This document shows positions 1 to 7,951 of a stretch of DNA of 30,650 nt, piece by piece; position 1 is the stretch's first letter; the number at the start of each line of letters is the position of its first letter. The notes under the pieces were generated by a model. That model was not told the DNA's origin and made no database searches. It worked only from the letters and a program-made list of their open reading frames with translations. The position numbers were made by a program, and so were the translations under genes. The stretch spans positions 1 to 30,650 of the forward strand of contig JANYEU010000293.1 of assembly GCA_025362915.1 (NCBI GenBank). Reading direction: 5' to 3'. The stretch is from Chitinophagaceae bacterium (lineage in GTDB: Bacteria > Bacteroidota > Bacteroidia > Chitinophagales > Chitinophagaceae).

Positions 1-1
1 G

Positions 2-556
2 GGCGGTTTTGGAACAAGCACAACGCCATCTGTTCCAGCAACCATACCTCGAAATGTTGTACGATTTTGTTTGTCGGTTAACAACAGAACCAATGGTTTT
101 TATGCTAACCATCATTTGGGAGGTATCGATTGGTATAATAATACTGCCTATCTAAATAATGTAAACTACAATATGCTTAACCGTAGTTCAGATTACTTAT
201 CAGACGTTTCGGGTTATAGTCACACCATGAAAAATAATTTAGAGTTTAGTGCCGGAAGTTCTGCCTTAAGCAATATCAACCAACCACTTTGTACGTTGAG
301 TAATAACTGGTGGCAACTAAGTGTTACAGTGTCAACAGCAGATTTTGTTAGTACTACCCAGTCTTTGTTAACCCAAGGACGTCATTCAGATTATACGCTA
401 CCCACCAATGATTTCCTTCGTTTGGTATCTGGTAGTGATTTGATTGACAAGGGGGTAAATTTAGGTTTCACTTATACAGGTGCCAGTCCTGATTTAGGAT
501 GTTTTGAATATGGGATAAACAAAAGCCCGATACCATCAGGTCCGGTAGCTCCTTAG
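2..556 (+). CDS. Right-handed parallel beta-helix protein, PL9/pectate-lyase-like (C-terminal part, 5' cut by window edge)
   Basis: The frame is open from base 2, so this is the last 184 residues of a longer protein whose start lies outside the window; the TTG at 71 is internal. Visible features are the run NGFYANHHLGGIDWYNNTAY, Asn/Gly-rich turns typical of parallel beta-helix rungs, and a C-terminal segment SGSDLIDKGVNL...GASPDLGCFEYG. That ending (a 'SPLIDKG...PDLGCFE' pattern) is common in secreted beta-helix polysaccharide lyases of Bacteroidota. From family knowledge such proteins cleave pectin or related uronates outside the cell or in the periplasm, but the catalytic region is not in view, so lyase activity is an inference. 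No T9SS sorting domain follows; the protein ends shortly after the last rung in a Pro/Ser-rich tail. A strong intrinsic terminator follows at once, so this is the last gene of its transcript. Confidence 0.7.
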   Translation, partial: GGFGTSTTPSVPATIPRNVVRFCLSVNNRTNGFYANHHLGGIDWYNNTAYLNNVNYNMLNRSSDYLSDVSGYSHTMKNNLEFSAGSSALSNINQPLCTLSNNWWQLSVTVSTADFVSTTQSLLTQGRHSDYTLPTNDFLRLVSGSDLIDKGVNLGFTYTGASPDLGCFEYGINKSPIPSGPVAP

Positions 557-582
557 AAATAAGGTTTTATATTTTATTGGGT

Positions 583-624
583 GAATAAGCTTGTCAGTAA
601 TAATTGACAAGCTTATTCTTTTTT
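583..624 (+). terminator. Intrinsic terminator after the beta-helix gene
   Basis: A perfect 14-bp inverted repeat (583-596 GAATAAGCTTGTCA with 605-618) has an 8-nt loop and is followed by six T residues (619-624). It starts 26 bases past the stop codon at 556. Stem length and T-run make this the clearest rho-independent terminator in the window. Confidence 0.85.
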
Positions 625-738
625 AGACTTGTCTGCGGATGTGATGAAGCAGCTATATGTGTATTATTAGTAGTAAAATGTAATAAACTACAATTAGATG
701 CTTACAGAATGGCAGCCCGATGCTGCTTATGCCTTGCC

Positions 739-771
739 AACTTCCCGAAAGCTTAAAGATTTCGGGAAGTT
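739..771. repeat. Perfect 12-bp hairpin in the 557-1190 intergenic gap
   Basis: Arms 739-750 (AACTTCCCGAAA) and 760-771 are exact reverse complements with a 9-nt loop. No T-run follows on the + strand, only TAGGTTTTG. It lies between the terminator at 583-624 and the amtB promoter region and has no gene of its own to terminate. It may be a remnant terminator or a copy of a dispersed palindrome. The rest of 557-1190 is AT-rich with no convincing gene; a 75-codon reverse-strand frame at 653-880 has no recognisable content. Confidence 0.6.
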
Positions 772-1111
772 TAGGTTTTGAGGGTGAAGTTATTAAAAAT
801 TGTATTATTGTATTGGCACAATAGAAAAAACTTGTGTGGATACAAATATTATGCTTGGGAACACTGCTAACCTGAAACATGCTGCAAGAAACGAGTACAC
901 AAAAAGGAGTTTGATCTACTCATTTACTTAATAAAAAACTATTCTTATAGATAAAAAAGGTAATGTCTGCAAAAGCATCCCATAGCCCCATTCAAATTAT
1001 TTTAAATTCTAACTTTTCTGATAATTTAAGCATATATCGTTAAATATATTGCCTTAGTCATAAATACATTTACTTTTTTGAATAAAATATTAAGTTTATA
1101 GATTTTAATTA

Positions 1112-1119
1112 TATGTTTG
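1112..1119 (+). promoter_or_regulatory. Probable -7 element of the amtB promoter
   Basis: TATGTTTG matches the Bacteroidota housekeeping -7 consensus TAnnTTTG and lies 71 bases before the amtB start. No good -33 TTTG at the usual spacing is visible; a TTTG at 1077-1080 is too far away. The assignment rests on the -7 match and position only. Confidence 0.4.
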
Positions 1120-1190
1120 CGCCCCCCAATAATATACACAAACTATTTGTTTATTATTCACTTAATCATTGTAATAATATCTGACGCATT

Positions 1191-2570
1191 ATGGAAAAAA
1201 TAAGAAAAACAGCACCATTTCTTGTGTTATCAATCGTTGCAATCCTAGCCCTATTCGTACCAAGCCACACTGGCTTTGCAGATAGGCTAAAGGTTTACAA
1301 TTCGGCCGACATTACTTGGATAATGATTTCAACCGCATTGGTGTTTTTAATGACGCCCGCACTGGCATTCTTTTACGGCGGTATGGTTCATAGAAAAAAT
1401 GTGCTTTCTACCATGATGAAAAGCGTTGTTGCGGCAGGTATTGTTAGCGTACTATGGGTGGTGGTAGGCTACAGTCTTTGTTTTGGCAAAAGCCTTTACG
1501 GTATCATTGGCGACCCTAGAACCCATCTATTCTTTAAGGATGTGGTTACTGGTGCACCTTGGTCATTGGCACCCACCATACCACTTCTCTTATTCTCCGT
1601 ATTTCAATTAATGTTTGCCATCATCACACCCGGATTGGTGGTAGGAGCCGTTGCGGAGCGTGTAAGATTTACTTCCTATACCTTGTTTATTGTATTTTTT
1701 AGCCTGTTTGTTTATGCGCCATTGGCACACTGGACCTGGCATCCCGATGGATTCCTTGCCCAAATGGGTGTATTGGATTTTGCAGGCGGAACGGTGGTAC
1801 ACATTTCTGCCGGTTGTGCGGCATTGGCCGGAGCCATCGTTTTGAAGCGCAGAAAGGCACACGAAATAAATAAGGAGATACCTCCTGCAAACATCCCTTA
1901 TGTATTGATAGGCACTGGTCTATTATGGTTTGGCTGGTTTGGTTTTAATGCAGGCTCGGCATTAGGCGCCAATGCCTTGGCGGTTTCTGCCTTTGCTACA
2001 ACCAATATTGCAGCAGCTGCCGCTGGATTATCATGGATGTTTTTTGATGTGTTACGTGGCAAGAAACCTTCGGTATTAGGCTTTTGCATCGGCGCAGTTG
2101 TTGGATTGGTTGCCATTACGCCCGCTGCTGGTTTTGTGGCTATCCCGCAAAGTATTTTTATAGGTGCCATAGCCGCCGTTATATCCAATCTTGCAGTGCA
2201 TATAAAGGGTAAATCTAATTTGGATGATGCACTGGATGTTTTCCCTTGTCACGGACTAGGTGGCATGGTTGGCATGTTGCTGACAGGAATATTTGCCACC
2301 AAAACAGTAAACCCTGCAGGAAATGATGGCTGGTTTTATGGCAACCCAAGCTTCTTTTTCACCCAACTAAAAGGGTTGGTTATAGTTGTTGTTTATAGCT
2401 TTACGGTATCTTTTATCATCTTCAAGGCAATGAACTTTATTGTTCCAATCCGTGTAAGTGAAGAAGATGAAGAGATTGGATTAGATGCTTCCCAACATGA
2501 CGAAGAGTATATGCAAGGCACATTGCTGGTGCAACAAGGTGATATGATATCTGAATTAACCGTAAAGTAG
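1191..2570 (+). CDS. amtB: Ammonium transporter (Amt/MEP/Rh family)
   Basis: A 459-residue inner-membrane channel that conducts ammonium/ammonia into the cell for nitrogen assimilation. It has a hydrophobic N-terminal signal-like segment (residues 8-29), as many bacterial Amt proteins do, and about eleven later membrane spans. Family markers are the signature DFAGGTVVHISAG with the first pore histidine at about 204, the second pore histidine at about 354 in VFPCHGLGG, the WFGWFGFNAGSALG helix, and FQLMFAIITPGLVVGAVAERVRF. The cytosolic tail carries the usual EEDEEIGLDASQHDEE stretch and then about 20 extra residues. The length is normal for the family and the ATG at 1191 gives the full N-terminus. 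No glnB/glnK PII gene is adjacent, which is unusual across bacteria generally. It stands alone, with its own probable promoter, convergent with the ostA-like gene. Confidence 0.96.
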   Translation: MEKIRKTAPFLVLSIVAILALFVPSHTGFADRLKVYNSADITWIMISTALVFLMTPALAFFYGGMVHRKNVLSTMMKSVVAAGIVSVLWVVVGYSLCFGKSLYGIIGDPRTHLFFKDVVTGAPWSLAPTIPLLLFSVFQLMFAIITPGLVVGAVAERVRFTSYTLFIVFFSLFVYAPLAHWTWHPDGFLAQMGVLDFAGGTVVHISAGCAALAGAIVLKRRKAHEINKEIPPANIPYVLIGTGLLWFGWFGFNAGSALGANALAVSAFATTNIAAAAAGLSWMFFDVLRGKKPSVLGFCIGAVVGLVAITPAAGFVAIPQSIFIGAIAAVISNLAVHIKGKSNLDDALDVFPCHGLGGMVGMLLTGIFATKTVNPAGNDGWFYGNPSFFFTQLKGLVIVVVYSFTVSFIIFKAMNFIVPIRVSEEDEEIGLDASQHDEEYMQGTLLVQQGDMISELTVK

Positions 2571-2662
2571 TAGTTTGAAAGGATGGCCGAAATACTTTTA
2601 ATGTGCTAATTGCTTGGTATTTCGCATGAAATTCGGGTAAACTACAGGATGTGGGACAATGC

Positions 2663-4402
2663 TTACAACCCCAATAAATCATACTTACTCTTGGGTCTTT
2701 TATCTATCAACCAATGAAAGCCACGAAGCCTAAGTTGCTCATGGTTTACCTGTTTCATGGGGTAGGCAGTACCCTTTAGGTTGTTCCGCAATACAATACG
2801 TTCTGGTTTGGACTCGTCCTTCACCTTTTCAAAGTACATATCTATCACATCGCAGTTGGCTTGGTTTACCGCCACAAATTTATTACGTTCATCCTGGCCA
2901 TAATATATCGTTTCGGCATTGCCCTTTGCGCGCAGATGATCCATCTGCCCTTTCAAAAAGTAGGCATTGATGCTGTTGCCTTTTACCTGATTGTAATATT
3001 GCGCACCCACTTTTTGTATGGTGAGTGCGTTCTCATATACGTACAATCTTTCCGGGTGTTTGTTTTCTACAAACAAAAGCATAGTATCGCCCGTAATCTG
3101 ATTGTCCTGCGCCCATGCAATGGGCTGTTTATATAGTCTGAAAACAGAATCCTCCAACGAATAGAACATACTGTCGCAGATGGCTTGCATTGAGTCGGAA
3201 AATATTTTTACATTATAATAAGCCTCAAAGAAACGGTTATTGTTGGTATCTTTTGCAGCGTGTTTACTACTGATCTTTGTGTTGATTGAGGGTAAGCTAT
3301 CTGCTACTACCGCAATCTGTTGGGCTGTATCTTTTTTTGCCCGTTTACCATTTGCTTTTACCTGAACAGTAGCTGGCGCATCCCTTACTGCTGGAACATT
3401 TCTTGTTTTTAATAGCAAATCCAATTTGCTGGAGTATAGTGTATCGGCAGTAATATAAATGGTATCCTTTGCTTGTTTTAACAGCAGTAAAGGTTTCTTG
3501 GTAGCTAAGAATGAACCCGTTTTTTTGTTTATCTTAATGTTGCCCGCTATCAAATCATACCCGCCCACGGTATCCTTGCTTCTATAAACCGCATTACCTT
3601 GGTATTCGCTTAGCCCTGTAGCTTCGTCCAAAGCTGTTTTGTCGGCGGCAAAAGTATAGGTGCTATCATCAATAACGCTCCTTTTATTAAAGTATCCCTT
3701 CTTCTTTTTTGTATCGTAATAACCATCCGTGGTGGTGATAGTACGCTTGCCCTCTATTATCTTGGTAGCCGTTACAAAAGTGGAAATTGAAGTGGTCAGG
3801 TTATACAAAAGTGTATCGGTGTACATTTTAAAACCGGGATCTATCAGTACCACATTCTTCTTAAAATACACATCTTTAGTTTCGCCATAATAGTAACCTT
3901 CGGTACTTGTAAGGACAGTTTTGCCATTTACCACCTTGCCTCCATTGGTGTAGGTACCTGTTTTTAGTTGCACATCATATACCAAGTCATTGGTGGTCAA
4001 TGTTGCCTTGCCATCGGTTAGTTTTACGCCTTTGCTTAGGTATGCCTTCTTATCCGTGCCCACATAGCGTAGGTATTGGGCGTAAGTATGTATGCTGTCT
4101 GCATCATTTATATGCACATTGCCTACGGCTTCCAGTGTATTTAGTTTCTGGTTCAATACAATGCTGTCTGCACTGAATATTGTTTTTTCCTGCTGAACAA
4201 TGGCATGACCCACCAACGAAACAAACTGTACGTTGGAATCGAGGTTTTGGAAGTTGTACCTATCGGCACCAATGATAACAATTGTCTTTCCTGCACGTAT
4301 GGTATCTGCAATCTTCTGCTGACCAATACCAACAATAGAAGATAAGATAAGCAGCAGGCTTATGCAGAATTTTAACCACGGATTACGTTCTGTTGCTATC
4401 AA
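2663..4402 (-). CDS. OstA-like / LptA-type organic-solvent-tolerance protein
   Basis: A 579-residue exported protein with an N-terminal signal peptide (KFCISLLLILSSIVGIGQQ) and repeated short beta-rich units of the OstA/LptA type, for example IVLNQKLNTLEAVGNVHINDADS and LTDGKATLTTNDLVYDVQLKTGTYTNGG. LptA-like folds form the periplasmic bridge carrying lipopolysaccharide to the outer membrane; Bacteroidota encode long OstA-like versions whose exact role is less clear. The start is a TTG at 4402 with a TGA not far upstream in frame and no early ATG, so TTG is the best choice. It begins one base after the stop of the mlaD-like gene, so the two are almost surely co-transcribed and probably translationally coupled. 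No LptD or LptE gene is adjacent. The C-terminus is Lys/Arg-rich (LIDKRPKSKYDLLGL). Confidence 0.85.
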   Translation of the reverse strand: MIATERNPWLKFCISLLLILSSIVGIGQQKIADTIRAGKTIVIIGADRYNFQNLDSNVQFVSLVGHAIVQQEKTIFSADSIVLNQKLNTLEAVGNVHINDADSIHTYAQYLRYVGTDKKAYLSKGVKLTDGKATLTTNDLVYDVQLKTGTYTNGGKVVNGKTVLTSTEGYYYGETKDVYFKKNVVLIDPGFKMYTDTLLYNLTTSISTFVTATKIIEGKRTITTTDGYYDTKKKKGYFNKRSVIDDSTYTFAADKTALDEATGLSEYQGNAVYRSKDTVGGYDLIAGNIKINKKTGSFLATKKPLLLLKQAKDTIYITADTLYSSKLDLLLKTRNVPAVRDAPATVQVKANGKRAKKDTAQQIAVVADSLPSINTKISSKHAAKDTNNNRFFEAYYNVKIFSDSMQAICDSMFYSLEDSVFRLYKQPIAWAQDNQITGDTMLLFVENKHPERLYVYENALTIQKVGAQYYNQVKGNSINAYFLKGQMDHLRAKGNAETIYYGQDERNKFVAVNQANCDVIDMYFEKVKDESKPERIVLRNNLKGTAYPMKQVNHEQLRLRGFHWLIDKRPKSKYDLLGL

Positions 4403-4403
4403 T

Positions 4404-5405
4404 TTATGGGTGTGTTGCGGTATCGTTCAGTGGAGCAGTCAACGGTGGGCTATTATCCTTTCTTCCCAAAATGTTTATATACCTTCTCGGATGCACTTTC
4501 ACGTCGTCCATCAATATGTTGGCACTTCGCACTGCATTTATCAAGTTATTGTACAAGGCTTTGTCGTTCATTAACAGTCCAATCGTGCCGTCCTTGTTAT
4601 CAACCTTTTCTAAAAGATCGTTCAGCTTATTGGTAGATTTTTTTAATGAATTAATGACGCCATCAATGTCTGCATTGGCAAAGTTATCTGTAGTTTTTTG
4701 CAGGTTAACCATGGTCTTGCTTATCTTTTCATTGTTGGATGCCAGATTCTTGGTAAAGCTGTTTACGTTGGTCATCGTTTGACTAATGGCACCAGACTGT
4801 GCATTGAGCATCCTTTCTATAGACGCAGCAGATACCAACAAACTTGCCGTTGCCTTATTAACGTTGGCAATGCTTTGTTTTAGATTATCCTTTCCGTCTT
4901 TATCCAGTAAACTGTTCACATTATTCACCAAACTATCCAAACTATGCATAGTTACTTTTATTTGGTCACCCACCGGGGCTATCTTAGAGCTGAGACTGCT
5001 TAATAAACCTTCATTTTCAGCCGTGGCAATTGTTTCACCGTTGGTAAGAAAATGTGTGGTATCATTCCCCATGGCTATCTCTATACTTGGAGCTGATAAA
5101 GGCGATTCCTTGATGGAGGCAACAGAATTTTTGGGTATATTGAAGTCGCCAGTCAGCTTGATGGTAATAATAATTTCCTTCAAGCTTGGGTCAGAATTCT
5201 CTATTTCATACACAGTACCTACCTTGTATCCATTCACGAATACACCGTTAGACACCATGATGCCTTTTGTATTGGTATATTTAGCAAATAGATAATTGCC
5301 TGTCTTGAAAAGGCTCTTTCCTTTCAAAAAATTGAAACCGAGAATGAGCATTGTGATTGCTAGTGCAGTCAATGCTCCCACTTTTGTTTCGTTGTTTATT
5401 TTCAT
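4404..5405 (-). CDS. MlaD/MCE-domain protein (phospholipid transport substrate-binding type)
   Basis: A 333-residue protein anchored in the inner membrane by one N-terminal helix (about residues 10-28, VGALTALAITMLILGFNFLKG). An MCE domain follows at about residues 36-115, ending SIKESPLSAPSIEIAMGNDT. A long helical/coiled-coil region after it (about 135-290) is rich in Asn, Ser and Lys. MCE proteins form hexameric rings or tubes that shuttle phospholipids between inner and outer membranes, usually with MlaE/MlaF ABC partners; none is in this window. The ATG start gives MKINNETKVGAL, the normal opening of Bacteroidota MlaD homologues. It follows moeA by 55 bases and abuts the ostA-like gene. 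A TAnnTTTG match only 6 bases upstream would give a nearly leaderless mRNA if used. Confidence 0.88.
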   Translation of the reverse strand: MKINNETKVGALTALAITMLILGFNFLKGKSLFKTGNYLFAKYTNTKGIMVSNGVFVNGYKVGTVYEIENSDPSLKEIIITIKLTGDFNIPKNSVASIKESPLSAPSIEIAMGNDTTHFLTNGETIATAENEGLLSSLSSKIAPVGDQIKVTMHSLDSLVNNVNSLLDKDGKDNLKQSIANVNKATASLLVSAASIERMLNAQSGAISQTMTNVNSFTKNLASNNEKISKTMVNLQKTTDNFANADIDGVINSLKKSTNKLNDLLEKVDNKDGTIGLLMNDKALYNNLINAVRSANILMDDVKVHPRRYINILGRKDNSPPLTAPLNDTATHP

Positions 5406-5410
5406 AACTG

Positions 5411-5418
5411 CAAATCTA
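5411..5418 (-). promoter_or_regulatory. Possible -7 element directly upstream of the mlaD-like gene
   Basis: On the minus strand TAGATTTG fits TAnnTTTG, but it sits only 6 bases before the ATG at 5405. Initiation here would make a leaderless or near-leaderless transcript. It could be a chance match, since the gene may simply be read from the moaA promoter. Confidence 0.25.
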
Positions 5419-5460
5419 AGGGTAACTAATTGATGAAATTGGTTAAAAAAACAAGATATG

Positions 5461-6645
5461 TTAGTTAATCAGGTGTACTTCTACCATATCTCCAGCGTGG
5501 TACTCCGTGCCTTCCTCACTCAAACATACCAAACAATTGGCTGTTGCAAAAGAACTTAACCTGAAAGATTCCTGCGCATTTAGCAGGGTAACCTTGCCAT
5601 TGGTACAATAACCTTTCATGAAATGTGTTAATCCAGCTTTCTTGTTAAAGGCATTACCTAAAGGAAGATTTTTATGCTGAATGATACTTGTTTGCAGATT
5701 CATCATCTGTGCTATTGAAGGAACAACATATTCATAAAAACAGGTAAGCACCGAAGATGGATTACCGGGCAACCCAAATATCAACTGATTAGCTTTTTTG
5801 CCAGCAAATAAAGGCTTCCCCGGTCTTTGTCTTATCTGGTGAAATAATTTTTCCACGCCACAATCGGCTAGTGTATTCGCTACAAAATCATAATCACCCA
5901 CACTCACACCGCCTGTAATCAATAGAACATCAGACTCTTTTAATCCATCTTCCAACACAGCCTTTAGTTCTTCTATATTATCTTTTGCAAAACTGATAGA
6001 GACATCATGAATACCCATTTGCTGTAAAACAGCAGTCAAGGCAAAAGAGTTCGACTCATACACCCGTCCATAGCCTAATGGTTCGCCGGGTTGAACCAAT
6101 TCATTGCCTGTAATGACCAACTTAATCTTGGGTAAAGGATAAACCGAAACTTCCTTTATGCCTATTCCTGCCAAGAACCCGATAGCGGCGGGGGATAGTT
6201 TACTGCCTTTTGGCAAGGCAAGGTCGCCAATCTTTATTTCGCTTCCTTTTAGGCGAACATTGCTTCCTGCGTTTAGTAATTCATCCTTTATTATCAATTG
6301 ATTAGTTGCTACCAACACCTTTTCCTGCATCACCACTGTATCCAAATCTTTAGGAACAGCCGCACCCGTAAATATCCTTACCGCTTGCTTTGCCTCAATC
6401 GGATTCTCCAAATTTCCCCCTGCCTGAACTACCCCATCAATCGTTAAAGTTTCTGTTCCATTCCAATCTTCAAAACGAAAAGCGTAACCATCCATCGCCG
6501 ATTGGTTAAAAGAAGGGACATCTACCGCGGCAAAAACATTTTTTGCCAATACCAATCCCATTACCTTTTGCAAGGGAATTGTAGTGGGTGTCAACGCATT
6601 ACATGCCTTCACCAAAATGTCTTTTGCTTCTCCTACTGAAATCAT
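5461..6645 (-). CDS. moeA: Molybdopterin molybdotransferase MoeA
   Basis: A 394-residue cytosolic enzyme that inserts molybdate into adenylylated molybdopterin, the last step of molybdenum-cofactor synthesis. Visible motifs are PSFNQSAMDGYAF near residue 45, LVITGNELVQPGEPLGYGRVYESNS in the middle, LITGGVSVGDYDFV, and FGLPGNPSSVLTCFYEYV, the molybdate/MPT-binding region. The C-terminal beta-barrel domain IV (about 320-394) is present, ending EGTEYHAGDMVEVHLIN, so the protein is full length for the family. The ATG at 6645 gives MISVGEAKDILVKA, a normal MoeA opening. It lies 91 bases downstream of moaA on the same strand, separated by an inverted repeat. None of moaB, moaC, moaD, moaE or mobA is in the window, so the pathway must be completed elsewhere. 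Confidence 0.95.
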   Translation of the reverse strand: MISVGEAKDILVKACNALTPTTIPLQKVMGLVLAKNVFAAVDVPSFNQSAMDGYAFRFEDWNGTETLTIDGVVQAGGNLENPIEAKQAVRIFTGAAVPKDLDTVVMQEKVLVATNQLIIKDELLNAGSNVRLKGSEIKIGDLALPKGSKLSPAAIGFLAGIGIKEVSVYPLPKIKLVITGNELVQPGEPLGYGRVYESNSFALTAVLQQMGIHDVSISFAKDNIEELKAVLEDGLKESDVLLITGGVSVGDYDFVANTLADCGVEKLFHQIRQRPGKPLFAGKKANQLIFGLPGNPSSVLTCFYEYVVPSIAQMMNLQTSIIQHKNLPLGNAFNKKAGLTHFMKGYCTNGKVTLLNAQESFRLSSFATANCLVCLSEEGTEYHAGDMVEVHLIN

Positions 6646-6661
6646 GTCTTAATTTTTTGGT

Positions 6662-6730
6662 TTCAAGTTGCTGGTTACTGGTTTCTGGTTTCCAGTACTT
6701 GTAACCTGTACCAGTAACTTGTAACTTGAA
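6662..6730. repeat. Imperfect inverted repeat between moaA and moeA
   Basis: Arms 6662-6681 (TTCAAGTTGCTGGTTACTGG) and 6711-6730 pair at 17 of 20 positions around a 29-base spacer. The spacer repeats the same vocabulary (GGTTTCTGGTTT, AGTACTTGTAACC). Low-complexity repeats built from 'GTTACTGG/TTTCAAGTT' look like a dispersed intergenic element rather than a terminator, since no T-run follows on the minus strand. Copy number elsewhere cannot be seen from here. Confidence 0.6.
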
Positions 6731-6736
6731 TCCTGC

Positions 6737-7717
6737 TTATCCTCCAATTGCTATCATGCTTCTGTTTTCAATGCCCACCGCTTGCAGTTGGTGGAAATCT
6801 TCTACAAACTGCCCGCCTCTTTCGGCAGCTTTTGCCTGCACATTACCCAAAATAAGCGGCACAATATCTTCCCCTCTTCGCAAGGCGGACAATATATCTG
6901 TTTCATCCTTGGAGAAAAGACAGTTCTTCATTCGTCCATCTGCCGTAAGGCGCATCCTGTTGCAGGTGCTGCAAAACGGCGATGTCATGGTGCTAATTAC
7001 TGCAAACGTACCTTGATGCCCCGGCACCATGTACTTTTTGGTAGTATCATTTGCCTCGTCTTTTAGCTTGATCCAACTATATTTGGTTTCAATCGTTGCC
7101 AAAATATCTTTTAATGTAAACACCTTTCTATCCATCCATTTATTACCCGTAAAAGGCATAAACTCAATAAACCGGATATGAACAGGCGTGTCTTTTGTCC
7201 ATTCTATAAACTCGTTTATCTCTCCGTCGTTAATACCCTTCATCACTACCACATTCACTTTTACATGGATGTTGTTTTCCAGTAATAATTGAATGTTATC
7301 CCACACCCGCTTAAAGTTATTCCGTTTGGTAACCAACTGAAACTTATCTGCCTGTAGCGTATCCAAACTTACATTGATGGAGGTTATTCGTGCTTCTCGA
7401 ATGGTATCCATAAACTCATGCAGCCGGACACCATTGGTGGTAAGGGACAATTTGATAGGGTAGGAGGACAGGTTTTTAATGATGGTATCTGCATCCTTGC
7501 GCACCAAGGGTTCGCCGCCGGTAAGCCTTATCTTATTGGTGCCAAGCTTGATAAAAGTGCTGGCAATCTGGTTTATTTCTTCTGCCTGCATCAACTGCGA
7601 CGATGGCATAAAACTATAATCGGCATCGGGCATACAGTAAAAACACCGTAGATTGCAATTATCCGTGAGAGAAATGCGCAAGTAATTGTGTATCCTATTG
7701 TGCGTATCTAAAATCAT
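6737..7717 (-). CDS. moaA: GTP 3',8-cyclase MoaA (radical SAM)
   Basis: A 326-residue radical-SAM enzyme that, with MoaC, converts GTP to cyclic pyranopterin monophosphate, the first step of molybdenum-cofactor synthesis. The SAM-binding [4Fe-4S] motif CX3CX2C is present as NCNLRCFYCMP near residue 21, followed by RLTGGEPLVRKD and SINVSLDTL. The C-terminal cluster cysteines are present as CSTCNRMRLTADGRMKNCLF (CX2CX13C). The chain ends in Gly-Gly, the catalytic tail needed for GTP binding, so the protein is intact. The ATG at 7717 gives the normal MoaA opening with DNRIHNYLRISLTDNCN-type sequence. It heads the run moaA, moeA, mlaD-like, ostA-like and is divergent from the SNF2 helicase gene. 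Confidence 0.96.
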   Translation of the reverse strand: MILDTHNRIHNYLRISLTDNCNLRCFYCMPDADYSFMPSSQLMQAEEINQIASTFIKLGTNKIRLTGGEPLVRKDADTIIKNLSSYPIKLSLTTNGVRLHEFMDTIREARITSINVSLDTLQADKFQLVTKRNNFKRVWDNIQLLLENNIHVKVNVVVMKGINDGEINEFIEWTKDTPVHIRFIEFMPFTGNKWMDRKVFTLKDILATIETKYSWIKLKDEANDTTKKYMVPGHQGTFAVISTMTSPFCSTCNRMRLTADGRMKNCLFSKDETDILSALRRGEDIVPLILGNVQAKAAERGGQFVEDFHQLQAVGIENRSMIAIGG

Positions 7718-7780
7718 TAAAAATTACTTACTGCGTGAATGGCGAATGTATTTAATCAATTCCAAAGTTGCCTCTTAGTG

Positions 7781-7788
7781 CAAATTTA
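7781..7788 (-). promoter_or_regulatory. Probable -7 element of the moaA promoter
   Basis: On the minus strand TAAATTTG fits the consensus TAnnTTTG, with a TTG about 21 bases upstream as a possible -33 element. Position implies a leader of roughly 60 bases before the moaA ATG at 7717. Confidence 0.45.
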
Positions 7789-7812
7789 ATTCCGGATTAA
7801 CCAAACTACCAA

Positions 7813-7840
7813 CCCTATAAGGGTTCAAACCCTTATAGGG
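7813..7840. repeat. Perfect 13-bp palindrome with 2-nt loop between divergent moaA and SNF2 helicase
   Basis: Arms CCCTATAAGGGTT (7813-7825) and AACCCTTATAGGG (7828-7840) are exact reverse complements, separated by CA. Each arm also contains its own CCCT/AGGG symmetry, so the block is nested. It lies between the likely promoters of two divergent genes, where a terminator is not expected. It could be an operator, a cruciform-forming site, or a copy of a dispersed palindromic repeat. Confidence 0.75.
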
Positions 7841-7913
7841 ATTCACTATGAGCAAAAAAACTTATTTATTCCCCCAGTCTCCAATATTTTCATTTTCCTT
7901 TTGGAATAAAAAT

Positions 7914-7921
7914 TATGTTTG
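7914..7921 (+). promoter_or_regulatory. Probable -7 element of the SNF2 helicase promoter
   Basis: TATGTTTG, identical to the amtB element, matches TAnnTTTG and lies 30 bases before the ATG at 7952. The -33 region is only a T-rich run (about 7890-7901), so support is partial. Confidence 0.45.
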
Positions 7922-7951
7922 CAGGCATCTTTTTAGTGTGATACCATTGTT

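Noticed and set aside
653..880. 75-codon reverse-strand frame in the 557-1190 gap
   Set aside because: It spans the 739-771 hairpin, has no family resemblance and has a low-complexity Ile/Leu/Tyr end; not convincing as a gene.
2588..2624. 8-bp inverted repeat (CGAAATAC/GTATTTCG) between convergent amtB and ostA-like genes as a terminator
   Set aside because: The stem is short with a 21-base loop and no T-run on either strand; too weak to call.
4786..5295. 169-codon plus-strand frame antisense to the mlaD-like gene
   Set aside because: Its content mirrors the well-supported MCE gene on the other strand; no motif or start context of its own.
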